DNA of 64,000 bases from Candidatus Borrarchaeum yapensis (GCA_016840515.1 JAEOSF010000015.1:1-64000), one strand, 5' to 3'; counted from the first letter of the stretch, positions 45,450 to 53,880 are shown. Numbers and translations: made by a program. Notes: generated by a model from the letters alone, not told the origin.

Positions 45450-45490
45450 AAAGGATATGTTTAAGCCCCGCATATGGGCCCAGTTCCTGT
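45450..45490 (-). promoter_or_regulatory. Candidate SECIS element in the 3' untranslated region of vhuU
   Basis: Beginning 28 nt after the vhuU stop codon. On the minus strand: AGGA (45488-45485), AC, then a 7-bp stem TGGGCCC (45482-45476) / GGGCTTA (45468-45462) with loop ATATGCG, then AACATA and TCCT (45455-45452), which pairs with AGGA. A purine-rich GGAAC on the 5' side faces an A-rich 3' side, as in archaeal SECIS elements (GAA opposite A under a GC-rich stem). I drew the fold by hand and did not compute an energy. Confidence 0.5.
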
Positions 45491-45517
45491 CGACTTCATG
45501 CTTTTTTGTCGATCAGA

Positions 45518-45667
45518 TCATCCTGTAGCAATGGTCATATCCTTCTCTGCTATTACTTTGCCCTTATCATCTTTAACGATGAGATGGGCACTACATGCTA
45601 TTCAGCAGTCATAACAGCGTATTAACATTTCGAACAAGTTTAAAAGTTTCTCATCTACTTCTACCAT
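45518..45667 (-). CDS. vhuU: VhuU-type selenocysteine-containing hydrogenase fragment (TGA = Sec at codon 22)
   Basis: A 49-codon gene with an in-frame TGA at 45604-45602. It starts at ATG 45667 after GAGAGGAGAT and ends at TGA 45520-45518. Reading the internal TGA as Sec gives LLNLFEMLIR, then CYDCUIACSAH. This aligns with the C-terminal Ni-binding end of [NiFe] hydrogenase large subunits (RAYDPCxxCxxH): Sec replaces the first Ni-ligand cysteine, C25 is the second, H28 the conserved His. The usual Pro before it is Cys21. About 21 residues follow the His, like the tail removed on maturation. The large subunit encoded upstream ends without this motif, and SepSecS lies 6.4 kb away. Confidence 0.88.
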
Positions 45668-45733
45668 ATTATCTCCTCTCTTTAAATTATCAATAATGAT
45701 TTTAAGTTCTCTCCTGTCTTAATCCTTGCATAT

Positions 45734-47041
45734 TTATGTCTTGACCATAGGTTCAGGTAATTTGAGTTCGCTTACGATTCCTTTTTCGAAAACATTCACA
45801 GCCATCTGTTTTAGTCCTACTTCAATTGCGCCAAGATTATGATTGGTTGCTACAATGAGATTAGCCTTAGTAATCACACCATCAGGATTAGACCAGTAAT
45901 TGTGTGTGAGCGTCCCGCGAGGTGCTTCAACAATACCTACTCCTTCGCCTTCCTTTGGCTCGATATCTGCTAGTTTGACATCCGTACTGACAATGTCTGG
46001 GTCCTCTAAGAGGATCTTAGTTTTTTCTGCTGATTCAAGTAATTCAATTAATCGGGCCCAGTGGTACGCAAACGTAGCGTGGCAAGGACGTCCTAATAAT
46101 TCCCTGAATGCTTCCAGTTCTTGTTGTGCCAGTGGAGTTTCCATTTTATCGACAACATTGATTCTAGCAAGCGTATTTGCTCTCCAAATTCCTTTTGGAT
46201 AGCCAGCCGGCTTGTAGAATACATGTGAAGTGTAGCTATGATCGGTTATATACTCTCCCATGTAATCCCTGTAGTCTCTTGGTTCAAAATCTGCGACAAT
46301 CTTTCCTTCAGGATCCATTACGCGTACTGTTCCATCAAAGTATGTATGGACACCATTGTTTGCCATACCTACATAATACGTCGGTAGAATCCCGACCTTT
46401 AATGCAACATCAATGTAATCATTTGTCACCTTTTTCCCGAGTCCAAGGCTAAAGTTGGCGAAGTCAATTACTTCATCAACTCGCTTCAAGTATTCATCCC
46501 GTTCTTCTTCTGACAATGCTTTTGATTGGCCTCCTGGGAGTGATGTTACTGGGTGAACTGCTCTTCCACCAATTGTTGCACAGAGATCTTGTCCAAAGCG
46601 CATGGCTGCGATTGTCGCCTTTGCTTCGTTAGGTAAGTGCTGCACAATCCCTATTAAGTTTCGTACTGCAGGATCTGCAAAGGGACCAAAGACGAAGTCA
46701 GGTGCTGCCAGCGCATAGAAGTGGATTATATGGCTGGAGATCATTTTAGCTTGAAGTAAAAGTTCTCTAAGTTTATGCGCAGGAGTTGGAGGCGTAATAT
46801 CCCATGCATCCTCTACAGCCTTTATAGATGCCAAATGATGGGCTTCTGGGCAAATACCACAGATCCGCGGCACTATGCGAGGAGCATGCTCCATTAAGCG
46901 ACCTTCAAGAAACTTTTCAAAGAATCTTGTGAGCGTCACTCTTGCCATTGCATCTTTAACCTTTCCATCGTCAGTTAACTCGATTGTTACATTTAAGTGT
47001 CCTTCTAATCTAGTTACAGGTTCGATCTTGATTGTTGGCAT
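45734..47041 (-). CDS. vhuA: [NiFe]-hydrogenase large subunit, split type (VhuA/MvhA-like)
   Basis: A 435-aa protein of the group 3 hydrogenase large subunits. RLEGH (11-15) and the N-terminal Ni-binding pair C61 and C64 in PRICGICPEAHH are present, as is PVTSLPGGQSKAL. It stops at SELKLPEPMVKT, before the second Ni-binding motif DPCxxC. That motif is supplied by the vhuU gene 66 bp downstream, as in the split VhuA/VhuU hydrogenases of methanogens. It follows the small-subunit gene by 5 bp. Confidence 0.93.
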   Translation of the reverse strand: MPTIKIEPVTRLEGHLNVTIELTDDGKVKDAMARVTLTRFFEKFLEGRLMEHAPRIVPRICGICPEAHHLASIKAVEDAWDITPPTPAHKLRELLLQAKMISSHIIHFYALAAPDFVFGPFADPAVRNLIGIVQHLPNEAKATIAAMRFGQDLCATIGGRAVHPVTSLPGGQSKALSEEERDEYLKRVDEVIDFANFSLGLGKKVTNDYIDVALKVGILPTYYVGMANNGVHTYFDGTVRVMDPEGKIVADFEPRDYRDYMGEYITDHSYTSHVFYKPAGYPKGIWRANTLARINVVDKMETPLAQQELEAFRELLGRPCHATFAYHWARLIELLESAEKTKILLEDPDIVSTDVKLADIEPKEGEGVGIVEAPRGTLTHNYWSNPDGVITKANLIVATNHNLGAIEVGLKQMAVNVFEKGIVSELKLPEPMVKT

Positions 47042-47046
47042 ATTTT

Positions 47047-48015
47047 CTAGCCCTCCATACTTTCTTCTTTTACTCGTCTTGGTAACAAAGATTTAGCCAA
47101 GAAGAATTTGTAAAATGTACCGACTGTGTCTGGAACCATTTTTCGAAATGCTTCAGGTTCTATATCTTTTGAAATACTAGCAAGTGCTGACATCATCTTA
47201 GATCCTTGATCTCTGACATTCGGAGCAGGACCCCAGCAACCAGTACAAGGTACACCGGCATTGGGGCACTTTACGCCACAACCAGCAAGTGTTGCTGGAC
47301 CCATACAGATATAACCTTGCTCAAGAAGACATTTCTTAGGGTCAGTAATTCCAACATAATCCCTTTTAATTTCTGTAAGTTGTTTTTCTTCCCTTTCACG
47401 CTCACATTCATCGCATTGAGTCTTATGTGGAAATCCTAGGACTTCAGTCCAGAGATATAGTTCACCCTTATCCTGCAAGATACTAACAACCGTATCTAGT
47501 CCGTGTTCAAGAACGCCACCCACGACCTTTAGAATCACATCAGTCTCGGGAGGACAACCAGGAATACGTAAGTCCATTGGCACGATTTCGGGATTTGGAA
47601 CTACGAATGGCTCGAAATCAGGTACATCGTGAGTGGGAATAGTTCCCTCAACTATTGAATCAGCGGTGAGGAATTTGCGTTTTTTGCATTCCTCTATATC
47701 GTATGAATTAGCCATACCGTAAACTCCACCAAAAGTAGAGCAAGTTCCGAATGAAACTAAAGCCTTTGATTTCTTCCGCAGAACTTTTAGATGATGAACG
47801 TCTTCTTCTGTTCTACTACAGCCCTCGACAAAACCGATGTCGATTTCTCCATCAGGAATTGCTTCAAGGTCTTTGTATTTATAGTCGACAACAGCCGCCC
47901 AGTGTACGACCTCAAGATGTGGAATCACATCGAGTAATTTCTCATGCATATCTACCAGCGACTGATGACAACCCCAGCAACTCGCAAGTTGCAAAAAAGC
48001 TACTTTCAACGGCAT
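47047..48015 (-). CDS. vhuG: [NiFe]-hydrogenase small subunit (VhuG/MvhG-like)
   Basis: About 322 aa starting at ATG 48015 (MPLKVAFLQLASCWGC), with AAGAGG 8 bp upstream; an 18-codon extension to 48069 is possible but has no ribosome-binding site. The proximal cluster ligands C13 and C16 lie in ASCWGCHQS; further ones in GCSRTEEDVH, GTCSTFGGVYG, IPGCPPETD, and a cysteine-rich stretch CGVKCPNAGVPCTGCWGP. It passes electrons from the Ni site to MvhD/HdrA. The upstream gap to mvhD holds the 10-bp-period repeats. Confidence 0.92.
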   Translation of the reverse strand: MPLKVAFLQLASCWGCHQSLVDMHEKLLDVIPHLEVVHWAAVVDYKYKDLEAIPDGEIDIGFVEGCSRTEEDVHHLKVLRKKSKALVSFGTCSTFGGVYGMANSYDIEECKKRKFLTADSIVEGTIPTHDVPDFEPFVVPNPEIVPMDLRIPGCPPETDVILKVVGGVLEHGLDTVVSILQDKGELYLWTEVLGFPHKTQCDECEREREEKQLTEIKRDYVGITDPKKCLLEQGYICMGPATLAGCGVKCPNAGVPCTGCWGPAPNVRDQGSKMMSALASISKDIEPEAFRKMVPDTVGTFYKFFLAKSLLPRRVKEESMEG

Positions 48016-48087
48016 AATAATCAACCTCTTCCTTTCATTGTGATGTTTCCTTTTCACATCCTTTTCCATTTCCTACTTAAAAATCTT

Positions 48088-48147
48088 CATTATTGTTAAT
48101 TACATTCGCCTAAACGTCATTATTTGTCATTATTGTTCATTATAGTT
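48088..48147 (-). promoter_or_regulatory. 10-bp-period repeats between mvhD and vhuG (candidate operator/second promoter)
   Basis: On the minus strand: AACTATAATG (48147-48138), AACAATAATG (48137-48128), ACAAATAATG (48127-48118), and a further AACAATAATG (48097-48088). The same unit occurs three times with the same spacing before spcS (51982-52011). One helical turn per unit would put identical faces on one side of the DNA. Confidence 0.5.
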
Positions 48148-48161
48148 AATTTGTGAATTCT

Positions 48162-48614
48162 TTATTCTTTATCGGAGCCATCAAAGGGCCCTAACTCCTT
48201 TAATACTTTAACGAAGTCTTTGACAACGCGCGTAAATTTCTCACCCTCAGATGCAGACACCCATTCTAGACGGAGGCGTTCTGGGTTTATGTTCATCGAA
48301 CTAAGAAATTCCTTGAGTAAGATTATTCGTCGTTGGGTCCTATAGTTACCAGAAACATAGTGGCAATCTCCGAGATGGCATCCTCCGATGAATACACCAT
48401 CTGCGCCGCGGTGAAATGCTTCGAGAATAAACTCAGGGTCAACGCGTCCAGAGCACATGACCCTTATAATTCGGATATTAGTCGGATATTGCATTCTTCC
48501 AAGTCCAGCCATGTCAGCGCCACCATAACAACACCAGTTACATAAGAAGCCTACGATCTTAGGCTCAAAAAGTTCTACATTTTTTTCTTTTTCTACCATT
48601 ATAGTTTCATTCAT
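48162..48614 (-). CDS. mvhD: MvhD-type [2Fe-2S] electron-transfer subunit
   Basis: A 150-aa protein that links the hydrogenase to HdrA. The core [22 protein letters not shown], then [12 protein letters not shown] and [14 protein letters not shown], gives the cysteines of the MvhD cluster site. In some archaea the GC(H) cysteine is Sec; here all positions are plain Cys codons. AGGAGG precedes the ATG at good distance. HdrA ends 14 bp upstream. Confidence 0.92.
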   Translation of the reverse strand: MNETIMVEKEKNVELFEPKIVGFLCNWCCYGGADMAGLGRMQYPTNIRIIRVMCSGRVDPEFILEAFHRGADGVFIGGCHLGDCHYVSGNYRTQRRIILLKEFLSSMNINPERLRLEWVSASEGEKFTRVVKDFVKVLKELGPFDGSDKE

Positions 48615-48628
48615 GACATTTACCTCCT

Positions 48629-50626
48629 TTAGAACTCCAAAGCCGCGATTATCTGATCCATCAGTTGTTTTCTAGTGTAGTGTCTATTTGTTATTGCATT
48701 TGATGGACAAGCTGCTCCACATGTGCCGCAACCTGTACATAGAGCATCAATTACTTCTGCACGTCTGTGTCCTTCGACATCAACACCTTTAATAGCAGAG
48801 TAAGGGCATACATCAAGGCATACACCACAACCACTGCATATATCTTTATCAACCCATGCAGTAATCGGTTCAATTTCAACTTCACCTGCAGCTAATAGGT
48901 CTATTGCCTTGGCAGCAGCATTAGCTGCGTGTGATACCGTATCAGTGATATCTCTAGGTGCCATGCAAGTTCCAGCAAGCATAATTCCTCTTGTATGCGT
49001 TTCTGCTGGCTGTAATTTGACGTGGGCCTCTAGGAAATAACCATCGGCGCCTCTTGAGATTCGTAAGATTTGTTGGAGTTCATCAATTCCTTTAGGTGGT
49101 GTTAATGCGAGGGTAAGAACAGCCATATCAACAGTTATTTCCATATGACGAGCTATATTAGAATCATATACATTGAAGACTAGTGATCCGTCTGGGTTTT
49201 GTAAGATCTCAGATGGCTGTCCTCTGATGAATTTGACACCCATGTTCCTTACTTTTCGATAAAATTCTTCGTATCCTTTACCAAAGGAGCGGAGATCAAT
49301 GTAACATATGTAAACATCTGTGTCTGGTCCGAGTTTCTCCTTTAATAGATATGCCTGTTTCATTGCAGCCATGCAGCCATATCTGCAACAATACAGTTCA
49401 TTTTCTTCATCTCTTGCGCCTACGCATTGAATAAAGGCTACTGACTTTGGCTCTTTGTTGTCTGAAGGTTTGAGAATGTGTCCTTCTGTGGGACCGCCTG
49501 CATTGACTATCCGTTCAAAGTCCATGTTCGTAATGACGTTGGGATATCGTCCATATCCAAGTTCTGGAATTTTAGAAGCATCAAATGTATCACAGCCTGT
49601 GGCGACTACTATTGAACCAACAGTTAAGTCAATTATTTCTGGCTCTTGATCGTAATCTATTGCATTTTTAGGACATAATTGTTTGCATGTGGTGCATAGT
49701 TTGTTTTTAAAGTAAAGACAGTGCTCAGGATCAATCGCGTATTTGAGCGGGACTGCTTGAGGAAATGGAACATCAATTGCCGCTCTCTTGCCGCGGTTCA
49801 TATCAAATTCGTTAGGAATTCTCACTGGGCATACAATGGCGCATTCACCACAGCCAGTACAAGCGTCCATGTCAACATAACGAGGTTTTTTCTCCACAGT
49901 TACTTTGAAATTTCCGACATATCCGTCTACATTCTTTACCTCAGAATAGGTAAGAAGTGTAATATTAGGATGTCGAGATGCTGAAACCATTTTTGGCGTT
50001 AGAATACAAGCAGAACAGTCGAGTGTGGGGAATGTCTTGTCTAATTGCGCCATTTTTCCTCCAATGCTGGCTTCCCTCTCAATTAAGAAGACCTTTAGGC
50101 CCGCATCAGCCATATCTAACGCTGCTTCGATTCCTGCGATTCCACCGCCAATAACGACAGCTGATTTATCAACAGGTATAGTCATCTTTTCTAGTGGTTC
50201 AAGGTCACTCGCTCTAAAAACAGACATACGCACTAAATCCTTCGCTTTCTCGGTGGCATTTTCTTTTTCATTCATATGACACCAGCTACATTGCTCCCGG
50301 ATATTTGCAACCTCAAGGACATAAGGATTTAAGCCAGAATCAGTAATCGTTTTTCTAAAGGTATTTTCATGCATTTTTGGACTACAAGCCGCAACAACAA
50401 TGCGATTCAATCCAAGTTCCTTGATATCATCCCGAATCATATTTTGTCCGGGCTCAGAACATGTATACAAATAATCCTTAGCAGTTACAACATTTGGCAA
50501 TTTTGCAGCATATTCGGCAACCGATTCGCTATCGACTGTTCCCGCAATGTTCTTTCCACAATGACAAATGTAAACACCAATTCGGGGTTCTTCATTATTG
50601 CTTTTTTGAAGTTCTTCTTCACTCAT
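48629..50626 (-). CDS. hdrA: Heterodisulfide reductase subunit A (flavin-bifurcating core)
   Basis: About 665 aa starting at ATG 50626 ([17 protein letters not shown]), with GAGTGA upstream. In order: N-terminal Cys domain ([32 protein letters not shown]), FAD domain ([17 protein letters not shown]), inserted ferredoxin part ([26 protein letters not shown]), and two C-terminal ferredoxin motifs ([32 protein letters not shown]). HdrA bifurcates electrons from H2 between ferredoxin and a disulfide acceptor. The Sec position known in some HdrAs ([12 protein letters not shown] here) is Cys. Confidence 0.93.
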   Translation of the reverse strand: MSEEELQKSNNEEPRIGVYICHCGKNIAGTVDSESVAEYAAKLPNVVTAKDYLYTCSEPGQNMIRDDIKELGLNRIVVAACSPKMHENTFRKTITDSGLNPYVLEVANIREQCSWCHMNEKENATEKAKDLVRMSVFRASDLEPLEKMTIPVDKSAVVIGGGIAGIEAALDMADAGLKVFLIEREASIGGKMAQLDKTFPTLDCSACILTPKMVSASRHPNITLLTYSEVKNVDGYVGNFKVTVEKKPRYVDMDACTGCGECAIVCPVRIPNEFDMNRGKRAAIDVPFPQAVPLKYAIDPEHCLYFKNKLCTTCKQLCPKNAIDYDQEPEIIDLTVGSIVVATGCDTFDASKIPELGYGRYPNVITNMDFERIVNAGGPTEGHILKPSDNKEPKSVAFIQCVGARDEENELYCCRYGCMAAMKQAYLLKEKLGPDTDVYICYIDLRSFGKGYEEFYRKVRNMGVKFIRGQPSEILQNPDGSLVFNVYDSNIARHMEITVDMAVLTLALTPPKGIDELQQILRISRGADGYFLEAHVKLQPAETHTRGIMLAGTCMAPRDITDTVSHAANAAAKAIDLLAAGEVEIEPITAWVDKDICSGCGVCLDVCPYSAIKGVDVEGHRRAEVIDALCTGCGTCGAACPSNAITNRHYTRKQLMDQIIAALEF

Positions 50627-50670
50627 GAATGTCACTCTACTTAAATGTTAATTTAAAATGATGAAATTAA

Positions 50671-51810
50671 TCAGGCATGAGCATCTTTGTATTTTTTGCC
50701 TGTTTCTTGTTTCTTACTTGTTAATTGGCGTAATAAACTCTCTCCTTTCTCCGTAAGAGACTCTTTTTTAATCATATTCGCTCTAACGGCGCCTTCAAAG
50801 ATATCTTTGCCTTTTTGTGTACGGACGAAGACCGTTGACCAGCCACCGGGCGTGCCTATACTTCCAACACTTATATCAGCATACCAAGCAGTAAGATCTT
50901 CGCATGAATGGCAGCCATTTCTTACAGCCTCTGTAGTCTCCTCTAGGGATATAGTTTTAGTGTCTCCTCCATCTTTTGGAAAGATGTGCAAAGCGCCTTT
51001 TTTAATATCCATTTTGCGTATCTGATCGATGTTCACGCCTGTCTTATCTAGGATAAGTTGATGCAACTTCTTCGCATCGAAGTTTTCCATACAAAATAGT
51101 CCAATATTTAAAACAACTAAATTTGCTGGGCGGATATCCGCACCTTCCAAGGCGTTGTGCATCTTTCTTATGCCAAGTGCTTGACAAGGCGTTCCAACGA
51201 AAGCTAATCGTAGCCAATCTTCGCCTACAGGATGTTTCGCTAACAACTCCTCAACAACTTCCCTATATTGGGCAAGGGAAATAATATTAGGACTGAGTGA
51301 GTAACGCGTGCCGGCGGATTTCATTAATTCCTCATAGGAAGTTATGATCTTTGGTTTTGGAACCCATGGATTCTCCTCACTTACTTCAGAGACAATAGCT
51401 CCATCTATGAGTCCTTTTTGAAATGCAAATGCTAAGATTGTGGAGACTATACCTCCATCTTGAGCGACTTCGGCGATCTCAGGTACCTCAGTCTTAGCTT
51501 TATAGAGATTTAGATAAGTACCAAAAACATCTTCTGTGCCAAATAATTCTTGCATACGTGGCTCAAGTGATTCTGTAACAGGGCAAACAAAATAACAAAG
51601 TTTACACTCAATACATTTGCCTACGGGTGGTTCCCCCTCAGGAATCTCCCCAGGAACTTCTTGAAGAGTTGGAATGTCGTCAATAAATTTAATAACTTGA
51701 GTTGGGCAGACAGCAACACAACTACCACAACCAGTACACGTTCCTTTATCAATAACATCAGCCTTTAAATCTGTAAATGGGCCTAGTTTAAGTTCAACTT
51801 CTAAAGTCAT
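50671..51810 (-). CDS. FrhB/FdhB-like flavoprotein (F420-reducing hydrogenase beta family)
   Basis: A 379-aa protein with two N-terminal [4Fe-4S] motifs, CTGCGSCVAVCPTQVIKF and CIECKLCYFVCPVTES, then the FrhB N and C domains (AQDGGIVSTILAFAFQKGLIDGAIV, FVGTPCQALGIRKM, CHSCEDLTAWYADISVGSIGTPGG). Family members carry FAD and reduce or oxidise F420, or serve formate dehydrogenase. It is the first gene of the minus-strand cluster and 45 bp from hdrA, suggesting an F420 or similar input/output for the HdrABC-hydrogenase complex. Confidence 0.88.
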   Translation of the reverse strand: MTLEVELKLGPFTDLKADVIDKGTCTGCGSCVAVCPTQVIKFIDDIPTLQEVPGEIPEGEPPVGKCIECKLCYFVCPVTESLEPRMQELFGTEDVFGTYLNLYKAKTEVPEIAEVAQDGGIVSTILAFAFQKGLIDGAIVSEVSEENPWVPKPKIITSYEELMKSAGTRYSLSPNIISLAQYREVVEELLAKHPVGEDWLRLAFVGTPCQALGIRKMHNALEGADIRPANLVVLNIGLFCMENFDAKKLHQLILDKTGVNIDQIRKMDIKKGALHIFPKDGGDTKTISLEETTEAVRNGCHSCEDLTAWYADISVGSIGTPGGWSTVFVRTQKGKDIFEGAVRANMIKKESLTEKGESLLRQLTSKKQETGKKYKDAHA

Positions 51811-51845
51811 TTCAGCTCACTCTCTTATCATCTACTTATAGTAAA

Positions 51846-52011
51846 ATGTTCATTGAACATCAAAACAATATCCTCGAACAACAAACCCTAGCATTTTGAA
51901 TTTCTTTCTACTAATGATTAATGATTATTTTAGTTGTTCGAGTGGGTTCTACAGTTTAGGGTTTAAAAGGTTTATCTTATAAACTACAATGAACTATAAT
52001 GAACTATATCT
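51846..52011. promoter_or_regulatory. Divergent control region between the Hdr-hydrogenase cluster and spcS
   Basis: From left: palindrome ATGTTCA-T-TGAACAT (51846-51860), 36 bp before the FrhB-like start; CTCGAACAAC (51873-51882) with AAACCCTA (51883-51890), whose inverted partners are GTTGTTCGAG (51933-51942) and TAGGGTTT (51957-51964), so the two pairs interlock; a TATA-like CTTATAAAC (51975-51983) for spcS; and AACTACAATG, AACTATAATG, AACTATATCT at 10-bp period (51982-52011) across the expected transcription start. Confidence 0.55.
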
Positions 52012-52071
52012 TGATTTGAAGAGCAAGAAAACTATCTAATAGTACCATATAACATGTAATAGGGGATTCCT

Positions 52072-53406
52072 ATGAAGTTACCAAAAGAACTTCTTTTAGG
52101 ATTAATACCACCTCATATGCTGGATCGTGGTCTTATTGTTTTGGAAGAAACGCTAATAAAACCTATAAAAAGGCTTTTTGAGCAAAGAACACTTCCAAAA
52201 GAGGGATGGTCTGATGAGTCAATTAGATTATTGCTCAAGGTTTTGTCATCTATGGATACAGATAAGGATCCTAAGGCGGCGCGAATCGGCGAACGAGAAG
52301 CGAGAATTGCATCGCCTTTAGTTTCAGAATTAGCTGCGGGATTTAATCATGGAGTTGGAAGAAGTGGTGTATTAATAGATCCTCAACCAAAGGCAGCAGG
52401 CGGATCTTTAATGTATCAGATCGCTAACAGACTTGCGACAGACTTACTCAAGAAATTTGGAATTGAAAATATTTCAGGGGCATACATCATTCCTCTAGCT
52501 ACTGGTATGAGTATCGGTCTGGCATTAAAAGTTGCACGGGATCTTACAGGAGGACAAGAGGTCGTTTATCCTCGAATAGATCATAAATCACCGTTAAACG
52601 GTATTTCACTTGTTGATTTGCAACCGAAAATTGTACAATGTAAATTAGATGGTGATGCTGTTATTTCTGATCCAAATGATGTTGAAGCTGCAATAAATGA
52701 ACGCACTTCGGCGATTTTGACAACCACTACCTTTTTCCCACCACGACAGCCTGATGATATAATTTCAATAGCAAAAATAGCAAAAGACAAGAGGATTCCA
52801 CATGTAATAAACAATGCTTACGGTGTGCAATCACCTGTGATAATGAAGATGATAAGAAGCGCGATTTTTAAGGGACGTGTAGATGCAATAATCCAATCTA
52901 CTGACAAGAATTTTCTGTGCCCTGTTGGCGGATCTATTATAGCTGGACCTGATGAGGAATTCCTTAAAAGAGTAGCGCATTCATACGCTGGACGTGCAAC
53001 TGCTGCACCAGTTGTACAATTTCTGGCAGCAATTCTATCATTGGGAGAAAACGGATATAGAGAATTAATACAGCAACAAAATGAATGCTTTAATTTATTG
53101 AAAAAAAGACTTAAAGAGACGGCAGAAAAACATGGAGAGCGTTTACTTGAAGTAAATAGTACTATCGCTGTGGCAATGACAATTACAGAACCAAGAATCG
53201 CGCATAAAATAGGTGAGCAATTATACACTTCACGAGTAACAGGACCGCGTGGGTTACCTAAGGCAGACTCTACATTTGGAACGTGCTTTGACAAATATCC
53301 AACCCAATATCTTACAATTAATGCTGCTATTGGGGTAGAGAAAACAGATATTAACACAACAGTAAAACGATTAGATGAACTTCTCAGTAAACACCCTCTA
53401 TCATAA
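52072..53406 (+). CDS. spcS: O-phosphoseryl-tRNA(Sec):selenocysteinyl-tRNA synthase (SepSecS)
   Basis: A 444-aa PLP enzyme that converts phosphoseryl-tRNA(Sec) to Sec-tRNA(Sec) using selenophosphate. It matches SepSecS throughout: FNHGVGRSGVLIDPQPKAAGGSLM (in pieces GRSG, QPKAAG), IIPLATGMSIGLAL, YPRIDHKSPLNG, TTTTFFPPRQPD, IPHVINNAYGVQS, and the PLP-lysine motif STDKNFLCPVGG with K279, then AGRATAAP. Length is near the archaeal norm. This means the organism makes selenocysteine and supports Sec decoding in vhuU. It is divergent from the hydrogenase cluster. No pstK, selD, selB or tRNA(Sec) gene is visible in the window. Confidence 0.95.
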   Translation: MKLPKELLLGLIPPHMLDRGLIVLEETLIKPIKRLFEQRTLPKEGWSDESIRLLLKVLSSMDTDKDPKAARIGEREARIASPLVSELAAGFNHGVGRSGVLIDPQPKAAGGSLMYQIANRLATDLLKKFGIENISGAYIIPLATGMSIGLALKVARDLTGGQEVVYPRIDHKSPLNGISLVDLQPKIVQCKLDGDAVISDPNDVEAAINERTSAILTTTTFFPPRQPDDIISIAKIAKDKRIPHVINNAYGVQSPVIMKMIRSAIFKGRVDAIIQSTDKNFLCPVGGSIIAGPDEEFLKRVAHSYAGRATAAPVVQFLAAILSLGENGYRELIQQQNECFNLLKKRLKETAEKHGERLLEVNSTIAVAMTITEPRIAHKIGEQLYTSRVTGPRGLPKADSTFGTCFDKYPTQYLTINAAIGVEKTDINTTVKRLDELLSKHPLS

Positions 53407-53451
53407 GCAGCGATAAAAGGAAATTACCGATAGCATCCAAGAAAAGCAATG

Positions 53452-53880
53452 TTACACTACCTTTCTTATAGTAGCCTTCACCCATTTAACGAGTTCTGGG
53501 CTTCCTCCCTTCATTAACGCTTCTTTTTCTGCAAGCAAATTAATAGGTGAGATTTTAAAAAACCATCCTGCTCCATACGGATCTGTCATGAGTAGGTGTG
53601 GATCAAGTTCTACAGCTTCATTCACCTCTATGATTTTACCTGAAATGGGAGAGTACAGCGTTAAGGATCCCTTCCACGAATCTGATGCGCCTACTGGTTT
53701 TCCAGCAGCTATTTCATATCCAACTGGAAAGAAGATTTCGATGAGCGCAAACTCTTTAACCGCTTTTACAGCAAGTTCATTGAGTCCGATTGTCGCCAAA
53801 TTGTCATTTTCTATACGAATCCACAAAAACTGATCGGAATAATAGAGATCATCAGGAAATGTATAGCCTTCTATTTCCAT
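53452..53880 (-). CDS. Second GcvH-like lipoyl-carrier protein
   Basis: About 142 aa starting at ATG 53880 (MEIEGYTFPDDLYYSDQFLW), with AGGAG 8 bp upstream. It is an H-protein fold: WIRIENDNLATIGLNELAVKAV, LIEIFFPVGYEIAAGKPVGASD, then SWKGSLTLYSPISGKIIEVNEAV, where the Lys of SWKGS sits at the lipoylation position, and GAGWFFKISPIN at the end. It converges with spcS and lies on the other side of it from the Hdr cluster, whose own GcvH-like gene is at 43358-43915. The two differ enough to have separate partners. Confidence 0.75.
   Translation of the reverse strand: MEIEGYTFPDDLYYSDQFLWIRIENDNLATIGLNELAVKAVKEFALIEIFFPVGYEIAAGKPVGASDSWKGSLTLYSPISGKIIEVNEAVELDPHLLMTDPYGAGWFFKISPINLLAEKEALMKGGSPELVKWVKATIRKVV

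Noticed and set aside
45443..45625. A plus-strand open frame of 60 codons opposite vhuU
   Set aside because: It has no ribosome-binding site or promoter and lies antisense to the vhuU gene and its 3' hairpin, which explain the sequence better.
48162..50626. MvhD and HdrA as further selenoproteins
   Set aside because: Both families have Sec members, but every candidate position here is a cysteine codon and neither gene has an in-frame TGA.
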